Positions 27,623 through 36,200 of a stretch of 64,000 bases of DNA are shown here, piece by piece; positions within the stretch are counted from its first letter, which is position 1, and each line of letters begins with the position of its first letter. This DNA comes from Sanguibacter antarcticus (lineage in GTDB: Bacteria > Actinomycetota > Actinomycetes > Actinomycetales > Cellulomonadaceae), in contig NZ_PDJG01000001.1 in assembly GCF_002564005.1 (NCBI RefSeq), forward strand, positions 310,001 to 374,000, in the 5' to 3' direction. The notes under the pieces are model-generated. The model worked only from the letters and a program-made list of their open reading frames with translations, searched no databases and was not told the DNA's origin. A program made the position numbers and the translations under genes.

Positions 27623-27665
27623 CATCGGACGCCGCCGGGTCGTGCTGTTCCGACGGCGTCCGATG
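27623..27665 (-). terminator. Intercistronic stem-loop between cebE and cebF
   Basis: A 12-bp perfect stem (CATCGGACGCCG, 27623-27634, with 27654-27665) and a 19-nt loop lie 36 nt after the cebE stop. Such structures between a binding-protein gene and its permeases usually act as partial terminators or 3' stabilisers that raise binding-protein levels. Confidence 0.6.
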
Positions 27666-27701
27666 GGTGTCATGCAGGTGTGACAGATCAGCCGATGGGG
27701 A

Positions 27702-29012
27702 TCAGAGGCCGAGCTCGTCGTAGCTCGTGAGCGCCTTGGTCCAAGACGTTTCAGCGTCGTCCGTCTGGTCGACGTCGACGCGGTTCATGGCGTCGTTGAC
27801 GATCTGGACGAGCGAGAAGTACGCGCCACCCTTGAACGGCGGGACCGGGTTGACCGCTTCTGCACGGGCCTTGAAGATCTCGCCGACGGGAGCGTCGTTG
27901 AAGAACGCGTTCGTCGAGGAGAGGAGCGACTCGTCGGTCAGGGTCTCGACCTGGCTCGGGAAGTTGCCGGCCTCGGCGAAGGCCTTGACCTGCTGCTCAG
28001 GGGCAGTCAGCCACAGTGCGAGGTCCTTGGCTGCTTCGATGTTCTTGCCAGACGAGGGGACGGTGAGGAACGATCCGCCCCAGTTTCCGCCGCCACCGGG
28101 GAAGACGTCAGCGACGTCCCAGCCCTCGACGCCGCCGGACTCGGACTCGATGGAGCCGGTCATCCAGGACGGGCAGATCATCGTGGCGAAGGCGTCGTTC
28201 TGGAAGCCTGCCTTCCAGTCGTCTCCCCACATGCCCAGGTGCGCGGACAGGTCCTGCGACTCGGTGAGGATCGCGTCGTAGGCGGACTTGATCTCGGTGT
28301 TGTCAGCGAGGCTCTTGGCCTCACCGGTCGAGGGGTCCTCGTATGCTGCGTCCATCTGGCCGACCTGGGCCTGCATGACGGCGACCGCGGAGTCGTACCA
28401 GGCGGAGTCAGAAGCGGCCGTGAACGTGTGGCCGACCTCGAAGTACTTCTCCCACGTGGCGTCCTCGCCCCCGAGGAGCGCGGCGACCTCGTCGCGGTCG
28501 GTCGGGAGACCGGCTGCGGCAAAGAGGTCGGAGCGGTAGCAGATGGCCTCGGGGCCGATGTCGGTTCCGAGCCCGATGAGCTTGTTGTCAGCCTTGCCCT
28601 GCTCGAGCTTCCAGTCGAGGTAGCGGCCGTCGACCTCAGGTGCCTCGAGGTCTTCGAAGCGGTCTGCGAGGGGCGTGAGCTCGGGCATCCAGTCGATCTC
28701 GATGGCCTCGACGTCGGCGAGGCCGTCGCCGCCGGCCGCGAGGCGCGTGGTGAGGTTCGTCCGGGCGTCGCCGGACTCGGCGGCCTTCGTCTGCTTGACG
28801 ATGATGTCGGGGTTCGCCGCCGTGTACTCGGCGAGGAGTGCGTCGGTGTAGCCGAAGTTGTTGAAGGTCGCGACGGTGAGGGTGATCTTGCCGTCTGCGT
28901 CCGGCCCGCCCTCGTCGCTCGAGCTGTCGGAGCACGCGGAGAGGGAGAGGGCGAAGATCGATGCGCCGGCAACCACTGTGGTCAGGCGGCGCGAACGGGT
29001 GCTACGGGTCAT
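27702..29012 (-). CDS. cebE: Cello-oligosaccharide-binding lipoprotein (ABC solute-binding protein)
   Basis: An extracellular family 1 solute-binding lipoprotein feeding cebFG. The Arg-rich n-region, hydrophobic core and lipobox SLSAC give Cys27 as the lipid-anchored residue, followed by a Ser/Asp/Gly linker. The mature part shows the two-lobe pattern of sugar-binding proteins (TVATFNNFGYTDALLAEYTAANP; a Trp/Gly-rich GGGGNWGGSFLTVPSSG near the cleft). At 436 residues it is of normal length. It is the first gene of the operon and carries two CebR operators in its promoter. Substrate is inferred from bglC and the operators. Confidence 0.92.
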   Translation of the reverse strand: MTRSTRSRRLTTVVAGASIFALSLSACSDSSSDEGGPDADGKITLTVATFNNFGYTDALLAEYTAANPDIIVKQTKAAESGDARTNLTTRLAAGGDGLADVEAIEIDWMPELTPLADRFEDLEAPEVDGRYLDWKLEQGKADNKLIGLGTDIGPEAICYRSDLFAAAGLPTDRDEVAALLGGEDATWEKYFEVGHTFTAASDSAWYDSAVAVMQAQVGQMDAAYEDPSTGEAKSLADNTEIKSAYDAILTESQDLSAHLGMWGDDWKAGFQNDAFATMICPSWMTGSIESESGGVEGWDVADVFPGGGGNWGGSFLTVPSSGKNIEAAKDLALWLTAPEQQVKAFAEAGNFPSQVETLTDESLLSSTNAFFNDAPVGEIFKARAEAVNPVPPFKGGAYFSLVQIVNDAMNRVDVDQTDDAETSWTKALTSYDELGL

Positions 29013-29136
29013 GTCGAGGACTCCTTTGTCGACGGGTGCGGCACCACTGCCGCTAGTTCCTGTCAGGGAATGTCACGAGACGGGCACGGGGGTGAGTCCG
29101 TCTCGTCGAACGTGCACGGGTGTGATCCCGATCTCT

Positions 29137-29150
29137 TGGGAGCGCTCCCA
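29137..29150. promoter_or_regulatory. CebR operator 1
   Basis: TGGGAGCGCTCCCA, a perfect 14-bp palindrome identical to the CebR consensus known from Streptomyces. It lies just downstream of the predicted cebE transcription start, where a bound repressor blocks promoter clearance. Confidence 0.9.
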
Positions 29151-29163
29151 TGCGCTACTGGTG

Positions 29164-29193
29164 ATCCTCGTGGGAGCGGTCCCACCCTGTCAA
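29164..29193 (-). promoter_or_regulatory. cebE promoter
   Basis: On the minus strand a perfect -35 TTGACA (29193-29188) and a -10 GAGGAT (29169-29164) are separated by 18 bp. The spacer is filled by CebR operator 2. The predicted start near 29157 leaves a 5' leader of about 145 nt. Confidence 0.6.
29171..29184. promoter_or_regulatory. CebR operator 2
   Basis: TGGGAGCGGTCCCA differs from the perfect CebR palindrome at a single position. Its centre is 34 bp, about three helical turns, from operator 1, and it sits between the -35 and -10 boxes. Confidence 0.85.
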
Positions 29194-29284
29194 GCGCGCG
29201 AGCGGCGCCGACTGGTGAAACGGTTGCAGAAAACGCATCCTTGCTGGTCAGCGCCGTGTCGTTAAACAGGGGTATGCCAAATTG

Positions 29285-29830
29285 TTACGTCCTGGGAGCG
29301 GACTGGCCGTCTCCGTGCGAGGACGGGCCCTCGGCAGCGATCCATGATGCAGCGCATCGGGCCTCGTCGACGAGCGCCCGCTCGATGGCTTCGGCTGCCG
29401 CCTTCTCCACCGCTGCACCGAACAGGGGGAGCGAGCTCTTGATCTCGCCCGAGTACGTCATGACGGATCCGTCGTGGGCGGGAGTCAGCACGACAGACCC
29501 CGTCATCCGGACCGGAGCGCCCGTGATGTCGACGGCGACAGTGCCGTAGCGGTCGCCCTGGGTGCCCTCGTGCGGCTCGGCCCACGCTTCCGTCTGGCGG
29601 ATCTCGAGCTCGTTGCCGACCACCGGGCGCAGGTGCGGCGGGATGAGGTCGCTGGAGATCGTCCGGCGGACGGCGGAGGTGAAGCTGCCGTCCACACCTG
29701 AGGTGACGTCCACCTGCAGGATCCGCGAACCGGTCCGCTGTGCCCGGTAGCGGATGAAGTCTTCGTCGTTGACCAGCCGGACGACGGCGTCCGTCGCCAC
29801 AGGGAAGTGCAGGTCAACGCTGATACGCAT
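29285..29830 (-). CDS. DUF2505 family protein
   Basis: A 181-residue actinobacterial protein of the DUF2505 family, which adopts a SRPBCC/START-like lipid-binding fold by family knowledge. The N-terminal MRISVDLHFPVATDAVVRLVN strand-helix pattern and the closing long helix (AAVEKAAAEAIERALVDEA) fit that fold. No catalytic residue or ligand is known. ATG 29830 is chosen because AAGGAG sits 6-7 nt upstream; the frame is open further but overlaps the pdtaS promoter. It is divergent from pdtaS with a 98-bp gap. Confidence 0.8.
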   Translation of the reverse strand: MRISVDLHFPVATDAVVRLVNDEDFIRYRAQRTGSRILQVDVTSGVDGSFTSAVRRTISSDLIPPHLRPVVGNELEIRQTEAWAEPHEGTQGDRYGTVAVDITGAPVRMTGSVVLTPAHDGSVMTYSGEIKSSLPLFGAAVEKAAAEAIERALVDEARCAASWIAAEGPSSHGDGQSAPRT

Positions 29831-29915
29831 CGGATTCTCCTTCGGGCGGTCTCGTCCCACGAGACTACCCAACGTCTGTCGACGTGCACTGGGTCCTGGA
29901 TCCGCCGCGTGTGCG

Positions 29916-29921
29916 TAGGCT
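29916..29921 (+). promoter_or_regulatory. -10 box of leaderless pdtaS transcript
   Basis: TAGGCT ends 7 nt before the GTG start of pdtaS at 29929, with no ribosome-binding sequence in between. Confidence 0.5.
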
Positions 29922-29928
29922 TTCGTCC

Positions 29929-31395
29929 GTGTCGACAATGAGCGATCTTGTATCCAAGCACGGCAGCCTTGCTGCGTCCGACGCGGAGTGGCTGCACCTG
30001 CTCGTCGGCGACTGGCAGCAGATCTCCGACCTCGCGTTCGCCGACCTCGTGCTCTGGCTGCCGACCGGGGACGGCGGCTACGTCGCGGTCTCCCAGTGCA
30101 GGCCGAGCACCGGGGCGACCGTCCACTACGACGACATCGTCGGGACCTTCGCTCCCGAGGGGCTGCGGCCGCAGCTCGAACGGGCGATGGCGGAGGAGGC
30201 GACGCAGCGCTCGCGCGAGCCGCGCTGGTTCGGTACCTACGCCGTGCGTGAGGAAGCCGTGCCCGTGGTCCACAAAGGCCGCGCTGTCGCTGTCGTCGCC
30301 CGGCAGACGAACCTCGGCAGCGGTCGGACCCCGAGCAGGTTGGAGCTCAACTACGTCGAGGCGGCAGACGACCTCATGAGCATGGTCGCGTGCGGCGACT
30401 TTCCCTACCCTGACGCGGCGACGGGCCCGAGGCGCGGGGCCCCGCGCGTGGGTGACGGTCTCATCCGTCTCAACTCGGAGGGCGAGGTGCTCTACGCCAG
30501 CCCCAACGCCTTGAGCTGCTTCCACCGGCTCGGCGTCATCGGTGCGCTCGTCGGGGAGTCGCTCATCGAGGTGACGGCCAACCTCATCGAGCACAAGATG
30601 CCGGTCGACGAGTCCATGCCGCTCGTCGTCATGGGGCGTGCGCCGTGGCGGACGGAGATCGAGTCGCGCGGGGTCTGCCTGTCGGTGCGCGCCGTGCCGT
30701 TGACCGACCGCGGCCAGCGCATCGGCGCGGTGCTCATGTGCCGCGACGTGTCGGAGCTGCGCCGCCGCGAGCGCGAGCTCATCACCAAGGACGCCACCAT
30801 CCGGGAGATCCACCACCGGGTGAAGAACAACCTCCAGACGGTCGCGGCTCTCTTGCGTCTCCAGGCACGGCGCATGAAGCTGCCGGAGGCGAAGGAAGCG
30901 CTCGAGGAGGCGATGCGCCGGGTCGCGACGATCGCGCTCGTGCACGACAGCCTGTCGCAGACGCTCGACGAAGAGGTGGAGTTCGACGACATGGTCGGCC
31001 GGGCGCTGCGCCTCGCTGCCGACGTCGCGTCAGCAGACGTGAGCGTGCGGACGGTCGCGAGCGGCTCGTTCGGTCTCGTGCCTGCGCAGGACGCGACTGC
31101 GCTGGCTCTCGTCCTCACCGAGCTCGTCACGAACGCGGTGGAGCACGGGCTGACGACCTGCGGCGGCGGCACGGTCGAGATCAACGCTCACCGAGACGGC
31201 AAGCACCTGCTCGTGACGGTCTCTGACGACGGTGTGGGGATGGGCTCCGGGCCGACGCCGACCGGCGGGCTCGGTACCCAGATCGTCAGGACGCTCGTGA
31301 CGAACGAGCTGCAGGGGTCTATCGAGTGGGCGCCGCGGACGGAAGGGGGCACCGTCGTGACCGTGTCGATCGAGCTGCGCGGGGTCCGCGCCTGA
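29929..31395 (+). CDS. pdtaS: Sensor histidine kinase PdtaS
   Basis: A cytosolic histidine kinase of the HisKA_2 class that phosphorylates the RNA-binding antiterminator PdtaR (not in this window). Residues 1-150 form a GAF-like sensor, about 165-280 a PAS domain. The dimerisation helix carries the phospho-acceptor motif EIHHRVKNNLQTV, and the HATPase domain has TELVTNAVEHG and DDGVGM. There is no membrane segment. The start at GTG 29929 aligns with the mycobacterial N-terminus (STLGDLL versus STMSDLV here). It is convergent with whiB1, as in M. tuberculosis (Rv3220c/Rv3219). Confidence 0.93.
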   Translation: MSTMSDLVSKHGSLAASDAEWLHLLVGDWQQISDLAFADLVLWLPTGDGGYVAVSQCRPSTGATVHYDDIVGTFAPEGLRPQLERAMAEEATQRSREPRWFGTYAVREEAVPVVHKGRAVAVVARQTNLGSGRTPSRLELNYVEAADDLMSMVACGDFPYPDAATGPRRGAPRVGDGLIRLNSEGEVLYASPNALSCFHRLGVIGALVGESLIEVTANLIEHKMPVDESMPLVVMGRAPWRTEIESRGVCLSVRAVPLTDRGQRIGAVLMCRDVSELRRRERELITKDATIREIHHRVKNNLQTVAALLRLQARRMKLPEAKEALEEAMRRVATIALVHDSLSQTLDEEVEFDDMVGRALRLAADVASADVSVRTVASGSFGLVPAQDATALALVLTELVTNAVEHGLTTCGGGTVEINAHRDGKHLLVTVSDDGVGMGSGPTPTGGLGTQIVRTLVTNELQGSIEWAPRTEGGTVVTVSIELRGVRA

Positions 31396-31473
31396 TCGGT
31401 CGCCGGAGCCGGCAGGCCGGCGGGAGAGATCTGCCGGAGGTGCGACGAGGGTGCTGGACAGCAGGACGAAGGC

Positions 31474-31527
31474 GCACGAACGCAGAGAGGCCCGCCCCGT
31501 GCGGGGCGGGCCTCTCTGCGTTCGTGC
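31474..31527. terminator. 25-bp perfect hairpin between pdtaS and whiB1
   Basis: Positions 31474-31498 pair without mismatch to 31503-31527 around a 4-nt loop (GTGC). It is the longest inverted repeat noticed in the window and lies between convergent genes, so it is a strong two-way terminator. Confidence 0.88.
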
Positions 31528-31548
31528 GAGGTGCGTGCGTGCGGGGTG

Positions 31549-31797
31549 TCAGCTGGCGCGGCGGGCGCGCGCGGTCCGACGCTTGAGCGCGCGGCGCTCG
31601 TCTTCGGACAGTCCGCCCCAGACGCCTGCGTCCTGACCGGACTCGATGGCCCACTTGAGGCAGGTGTCGACTACGTCGCAACGACGGCACACGGCCTTGG
31701 CCTCGTCGATCTGGAGGATCGCGGGACCCGTGTTGCCGATCGGAAAGAACAGCTCCGGGTCTTCGTCGAGGCAGGCTGCGCGGTGACGCCAATCCAT
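31549..31797 (-). CDS. whiB1: WhiB-family redox transcription factor WhiB1
   Basis: A small [4Fe-4S] regulator. Cluster ligands are Cys9, Cys37, Cys40 and Cys46 (C-x2-C-x5-C), exactly the WhiB1 spacing. The beta-turn GVWGG (residues 58-62) and a basic C-terminal helix (RRALKRRTARARR) bind sigma factor and DNA. At 82 residues it matches WhiB1, which is essential and responds to nitric oxide in mycobacteria. ATG 31797 has AGGAG 5-6 nt upstream. A small AGCCC/GGGCT hairpin occurs in its 5' leader at 31823-31838. Confidence 0.94.
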   Translation of the reverse strand: MDWRHRAACLDEDPELFFPIGNTGPAILQIDEAKAVCRRCDVVDTCLKWAIESGQDAGVWGGLSEDERRALKRRTARARRAS

Positions 31798-32121
31798 GGG
31801 ATCTCCTAAGCAGGGGGGCGCCAGCCCATGAAAGGGCTACGGGGCGCGCGGGGGGTGGTTGTTACTGCTGGTCACTAGGTTCACACCTCCACCGATAGGT
31901 GCACAAGGGTTACGACGAGGTTTCTAGCAGATGACCGATGAGGCCTTGGTCACATTGCTGGTCGGGGATGCTGTGTGCTTGGGGTATAAGGACGACCGCT
32001 TCTTTGGTGCAAAACGTTGGAATCACAACGATCTTCCCAGGTCTGGGGTACAGGCGTGCCACGTTCAGTGATCGGGCGACGGGGCGTGCAGCGTTGTCAG
32101 TGCGTTATCGTCGCACCAACC
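31798..32121. other. 324-bp gene-free interval between whiB1 and a membrane protein
   Basis: Holds the divergent promoters of whiB1 and the gene at 32122. It is visibly richer in A/T than its surroundings from about 31890 to 32060. A possible whiB1 -35 (TTGTGC, minus strand near 31907) and -10 (GAACCT) are seen but are not convincing. I see no open frame, tRNA or clear CRP site. Confidence 0.5.
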
Positions 32122-32598
32122 ATGGCTGATGACTTTTCCCCCGCACCGGCCGACCCTGGACCGGCTGATGACGAGCCGGCAGGACGGCGAGACGCGAAGT
32201 CGTCACGCCCTCGGGTCGTGACGTGGGTGGCTGTGGTTCTCGGGCTCCAGGCTGGCGTGCTCGTCGGGCTGGCAGCGCTCGGCGTGGTCGACGTGTTCCG
32301 CGAGGGCGAGCGCGCCGTGGGTGTCGCCCTGGCGCTCGTGGTCGCGGCGCTGCTCGGGGGATGGCTCCTGGGAGCCTGCGCACGGGGGCTCGCCGCAGGA
32401 GCCCCATGGGTCCGTGGGCCGGCGACGACGGTCCAGATCCTCGCGCTGCTCGTCGCGCTGAGCCTCGTCCAAGGTGGCCTGCGCCTCCTGCCCGCAGTGA
32501 TCGCCGGCTGTGCAGCGGTGGCTCTCGTCGGCCTGATGCTGCCTGCCGTGGTCGCCTACACCCAGCGCGCCACCATGCCGTTCGCCGACGACGCCTGA
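32122..32598 (+). CDS. Four-helix membrane protein of unknown function
   Basis: A 158-residue hydrophobic protein. A charged N-terminus of about 30 residues (Asp/Pro/Arg-rich) is followed by four helices from about residue 32, separated by short loops, ending in QRATMPFADDA. No family motif is recognised. ATG 32122 is the only reasonable start ahead of the hydrophobic core. It is transcribed divergently from whiB1 and convergent with a lipoprotein gene. It may be a member of the small actinobacterial integral membrane proteins that often flank whiB1. Confidence 0.7.
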   Translation: MADDFSPAPADPGPADDEPAGRRDAKSSRPRVVTWVAVVLGLQAGVLVGLAALGVVDVFREGERAVGVALALVVAALLGGWLLGACARGLAAGAPWVRGPATTVQILALLVALSLVQGGLRLLPAVIAGCAAVALVGLMLPAVVAYTQRATMPFADDA

Positions 32599-32628
32599 CT
32601 CGCTCACGCGACTCCGGCTGAGGGGTGT

Positions 32629-33090
32629 TCAGTCGTCTGAGAGATCGAGGTACTCCTCGAGCCTGGCCTCGTCGGTCCCGAGCTCTTTCACGTCGAAGCC
32701 CAGGGCGTCGGAGGCCTCGTCCGCGGTCAACGAGTACGACTGAGCGCCTGACGTGACCGACACGACCTCGAGGTTGGACACCAGGCCGAGCACGAGCGTG
32801 GTCTCAGAGCTGAGGTCCACCGTGTCGAGCGACGTGTCGAGGGCGTCGAGCACCACGGTCAGTCCGTACGGCTCCTCCTTGGTCTGCAAGGAGAGGGTGA
32901 AGTCTCCTACCGTCCCGAAACCTGCTTCGTGGGTCAGCGCGATCATGCGCGAGTTGTCACCGACGAACTCGGTGCGAGCCGCCCACAGGGACTCCGTCCG
33001 GGTCAGTGGTTCCGACTGCTCTGAGCTCGGTGCGCACCCGCCCAGAGCGATCGCGACTGCCAGCACACCCATGGTCGTCCGAGCTCTCAT
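32629..33090 (-). CDS. DUF4825 domain lipoprotein
   Basis: A 153-residue lipoprotein. The short signal sequence ends in ALGGC (Cys19). The mature part carries the DUF4825 signature: SLWAARTEFVGDNSRM near the N-terminus and LSLQTKEEPYGLTV in the middle. The function is unknown; the domain is common in Firmicutes extracytoplasmic proteins, and its presence here is less usual. ATG 33090 has a G-run (GGGGG) about 7 nt upstream. It follows the EssC-like ATPase gene after 109 nt that include a G-rich tandem repeat. It may be read through from that operon. Confidence 0.78.
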   Translation of the reverse strand: MRARTTMGVLAVAIALGGCAPSSEQSEPLTRTESLWAARTEFVGDNSRMIALTHEAGFGTVGDFTLSLQTKEEPYGLTVVLDALDTSLDTVDLSSETTLVLGLVSNLEVVSVTSGAQSYSLTADEASDALGFDVKELGTDEARLEEYLDLSDD

Positions 33091-33160
33091 CGTGGTGCCC
33101 CCGTGTCGGTATCTGCGCAGGCCAGACGGCCTTCCCGGGTCGATTGTGCCAGGTCTGCCT

Positions 33161-33200
33161 AGCCCGGCCCAGCCCCGCCCAGCCCCACCCAGCCCGGCTT
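33161..33200. repeat. Four tandem 10-bp C-rich repeats with G-quadruplex potential
   Basis: Four consecutive units of AGCCC(C/G)(G/A)CCC type cover 33161-33200. On the minus strand, which is the transcribed sense here, they give at least six runs of three or four G separated by 1-3 nt. That is a canonical intramolecular quadruplex pattern, located immediately after the EssC-like gene stop. Confidence 0.7.
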
Positions 33201-36200
33201 CACGCGGCGTTGCTGCCCTCGTGCGCGAGCTGGACGAGCCAGGTGCGCCGTGCGTCGACGAGGGCCCCGCGACCGGGGACATGGACGTCCGGCTCCACGA
33301 GCCAACCGAGGTCGACACCGAAGACCTCTGAGCTTCCCGGCGTGCCAGGGTCGAGGACGATACCGCGCCCGGCGGACCGCAGATCGGCCAGCAGGCCTCG
33401 AAACGCTCCTGCTGCTGCGCTCGTCGTGGCCGAGGCGACGACGGTGGTTCCCGGCATCTCGTCGAGGAACCTCTGCACGGCGTCGAGCACGGCTGGGCAG
33501 GTCTGGGCGAGAGCATCGAGGTCGTCGACGACCATGACCTGGCGCGGCACCTCGGGAGCCGTGCCGAGGAGGGGTGCCGGACCTGACGTGCTGGCCCGGG
33601 ACAGACCCTCGACGATCTCGGCCGTCGAGCGTGCGGAGCCTGACGAGAGGACGAGCGAGCATCCCACCTCTGCTGCCAGAGCGAGCAGATGAGGGTCGCG
33701 GCTGAGGACAGCGACGATCTCGACGTCCGACGGCACCGTCCGAGCGACGAGGGCGAGGGCTGCCGACCGGCCTGAGCCGTGGGGTCCGCAGACGAGGATG
33801 CTGCGACCGAGCGACAGCCCGGTGGTGGTCGCGCGGTCTCCGCCCCTCCCTAGCCGCAGGGCGCCGCCCGACACCTCAGTCAGGTCGTCCTCGGTCACCC
33901 GCCGCGGCACAGCCGCGACAGTCCATCGGAGGCGTTCGGGATCGTCCACCTCGCCCACCTCGCACGGGGAGCCTCCAGGTCCGGTCGCCGCCGGGCTCCA
34001 CGGCGCGGTGACCGCCACCTGGCAGCGGGCTGCCGGTTCGGTGCCCACGAGGACGGCCCGTCCGGGGATGCCGCCTCGGCCTGCGAGGTCTGGGGTGATC
34101 CCGAGGTACACGTCGTCGTGCTTCTCGCTCCCGCTGAACAGGAGGCGCTGCGTGAGGAGCATCGACACGGCCGAGGACGGGATCCCTGTGGCAGCGACGA
34201 CGACGTGGATCCCGCGAGACGAGCCCTCCCGCAGGATCGAGACGAGGAGCTCGGAGCCTGCCCCTCGGTGCACGGCGCTGAGCGCTCGCTGGACGTCCTC
34301 GAGCCCGTCGATGACGAGGACGTGCCTCTGCCGAGAGAGTGCAGGGTCCCGCGTCGAGGTCGGAGCCGTCGCCAGCAGGAGCGTGAGCAGCCGGGCGAGA
34401 CGTCGCGGGTCCGAGGTGTCGACCACCGTCGCGTGAGCCTGTGGTGGGCCGGACAGGAGCGCGCTCGGTCCGACGAGATGCACGATGCAGCCCGCAGCAC
34501 GGGCTGCGTGCGCGATCGTCCGCAGAGCGGTCGTGCGCCCCGTGCCGGCTCGGCCAGCCACGAGGAGATGACCCGCGTCGAGGTTCCAGGCGACGGGTTC
34601 GTGGCGCTGCAGCTCGGGACGGTCCGCGACACCGAGCAGCAGCGCGCAGCCGGCGCCCGAGCCCGCGGGCGGTGACAGCGACGCCCACGGGGTCTGGGTC
34701 GGGAGCTCTGGCGTCCAGGGCACCCGTGGTGCTGGCACTCCCAGTGCTCGTGCGGCTGCACGGACCGCGTCGACGACCGCTCGGGCCGGATCAGTCGGCG
34801 CAGCACCGGGAATCGCTGCAGGTTCGGGAAACGACCAGGGCGTGCCCAGGTCGCGCACGTCCCACCGCGGGGACACCCAGACCGTGCGTCCACGACCGCT
34901 CGTCGTACCCCCGGCGTGGTACGTCTGGACCGGTTCTGGTGCCGCGAGGCCCCTGCGGACGAGAGCGCGACCAGGACACTGCGCGGGGATCGACGTGGCG
35001 CCGGACGAGCCGATGATGTCGCTGGAGTCCGCATCGTCGGCGACGCGGAGCGCGATCCGCAGCGAGATGTTGGCGCGCATGTCGGGTGTGATCGCGCCGC
35101 CCGGTCGTTGCGTCGCGAGCACGAGGTGCACACCGAGCGAGCGTCCCTGGGCTGCGATACGGACGAGGCCCGGGATGAACAGGGGGTGGTCGTCGGCCAT
35201 CGCCCGGAACTCGTCGACGACGACGAGGAGCCGTGGGAGCGGCTCGGGGCGCCGGGGGTGTGCGCGGTACTCGTCGAGGTGCGTCGCTCCGACGCTCGAG
35301 AAGAGGCGCTCGCGTCGGCGGAGCTCGGCGCGGAGGCCGTCGAGGGCTCGCTCGACGATCCCGGGATCGAGGTCGGTGACCTGACCGACCACGTGGGGAA
35401 GGTCGACGCAGGCTCCGAAGCTCGCACCGCCCTTGTAGTCGACGAGGGCGATGGCCAGGTCGTCGGGCCCGCTGCGGAGCGCGAGGGCCAGCAAGAAGGT
35501 CCGGAGGAGCTCCGACTTCCCGGCCCCGGTGGTCCCCGCGACCAGGGCGTGCGGGCCGTCGGCCAGGAGGTCGAGAACCGCAGGGCGGCCGTCCGAGGCG
35601 ATCCCGATTGTCGCGCGCACCTGGTGCCGTTCGCTGCCCGTCCATCGCTGCACGACGGCCTCGACGAGCGGGCTGCTCTCAGACGCGCCCAGAAGGTCCG
35701 AGAGGTCGAGGCCTGCACCGCCGGACGCTCGACCGTCGACGTCACCGAGGACGAGACCGAGGACAGAGGCGAGGCTGTCGACGAACGGCGCGGAGGCAGG
35801 CAGCGTCGAGCCGGTCAGCGAACGCGTCGTGCCGCCTCGCGCGCCCTGGTCGTCCGTGTGTATCCACCGGTCGGTGCTCGCGAGAGCGCAGACCCGACGG
35901 GCGTACTCGTCCAACCAGCGAGGCCCGACACCCTCGAAGGGGGTGTGCTCGGTCCCGTGCCCCGGCGCGGTCCACGTGACCGACAGCGGTGTCACCGTCG
36001 CGACAGCCGAGCACCAGGACGGCACGGTCTCGTTGCCCTCACCGACGACGACGAGCACGGCGCGCTCGCCGTGAGCGGCGTGCCAGGCACCGAGCAGGGC
36101 GTTGAGCTCGGGCGTCCGGTCGGCGTCGACGACGAGGAGAGTCCCGGGCCCGGTGGGCAGCGGCTGGTCGCAGGACGCGGGCCCCGAGGTGCTGCCGGGG

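Noticed and set aside
29293..29306. TGGGAGCGGACTGG, a third CebR-like box
   Set aside because: Only the left half matches, and it lies inside the 3' end of the DUF2505 coding region, over 100 bp from the cebE promoter.
31861..31890. CRP-like site upstream of whiB1
   Set aside because: One half resembles TGTGA but the second half is not TCACA at the required spacing.
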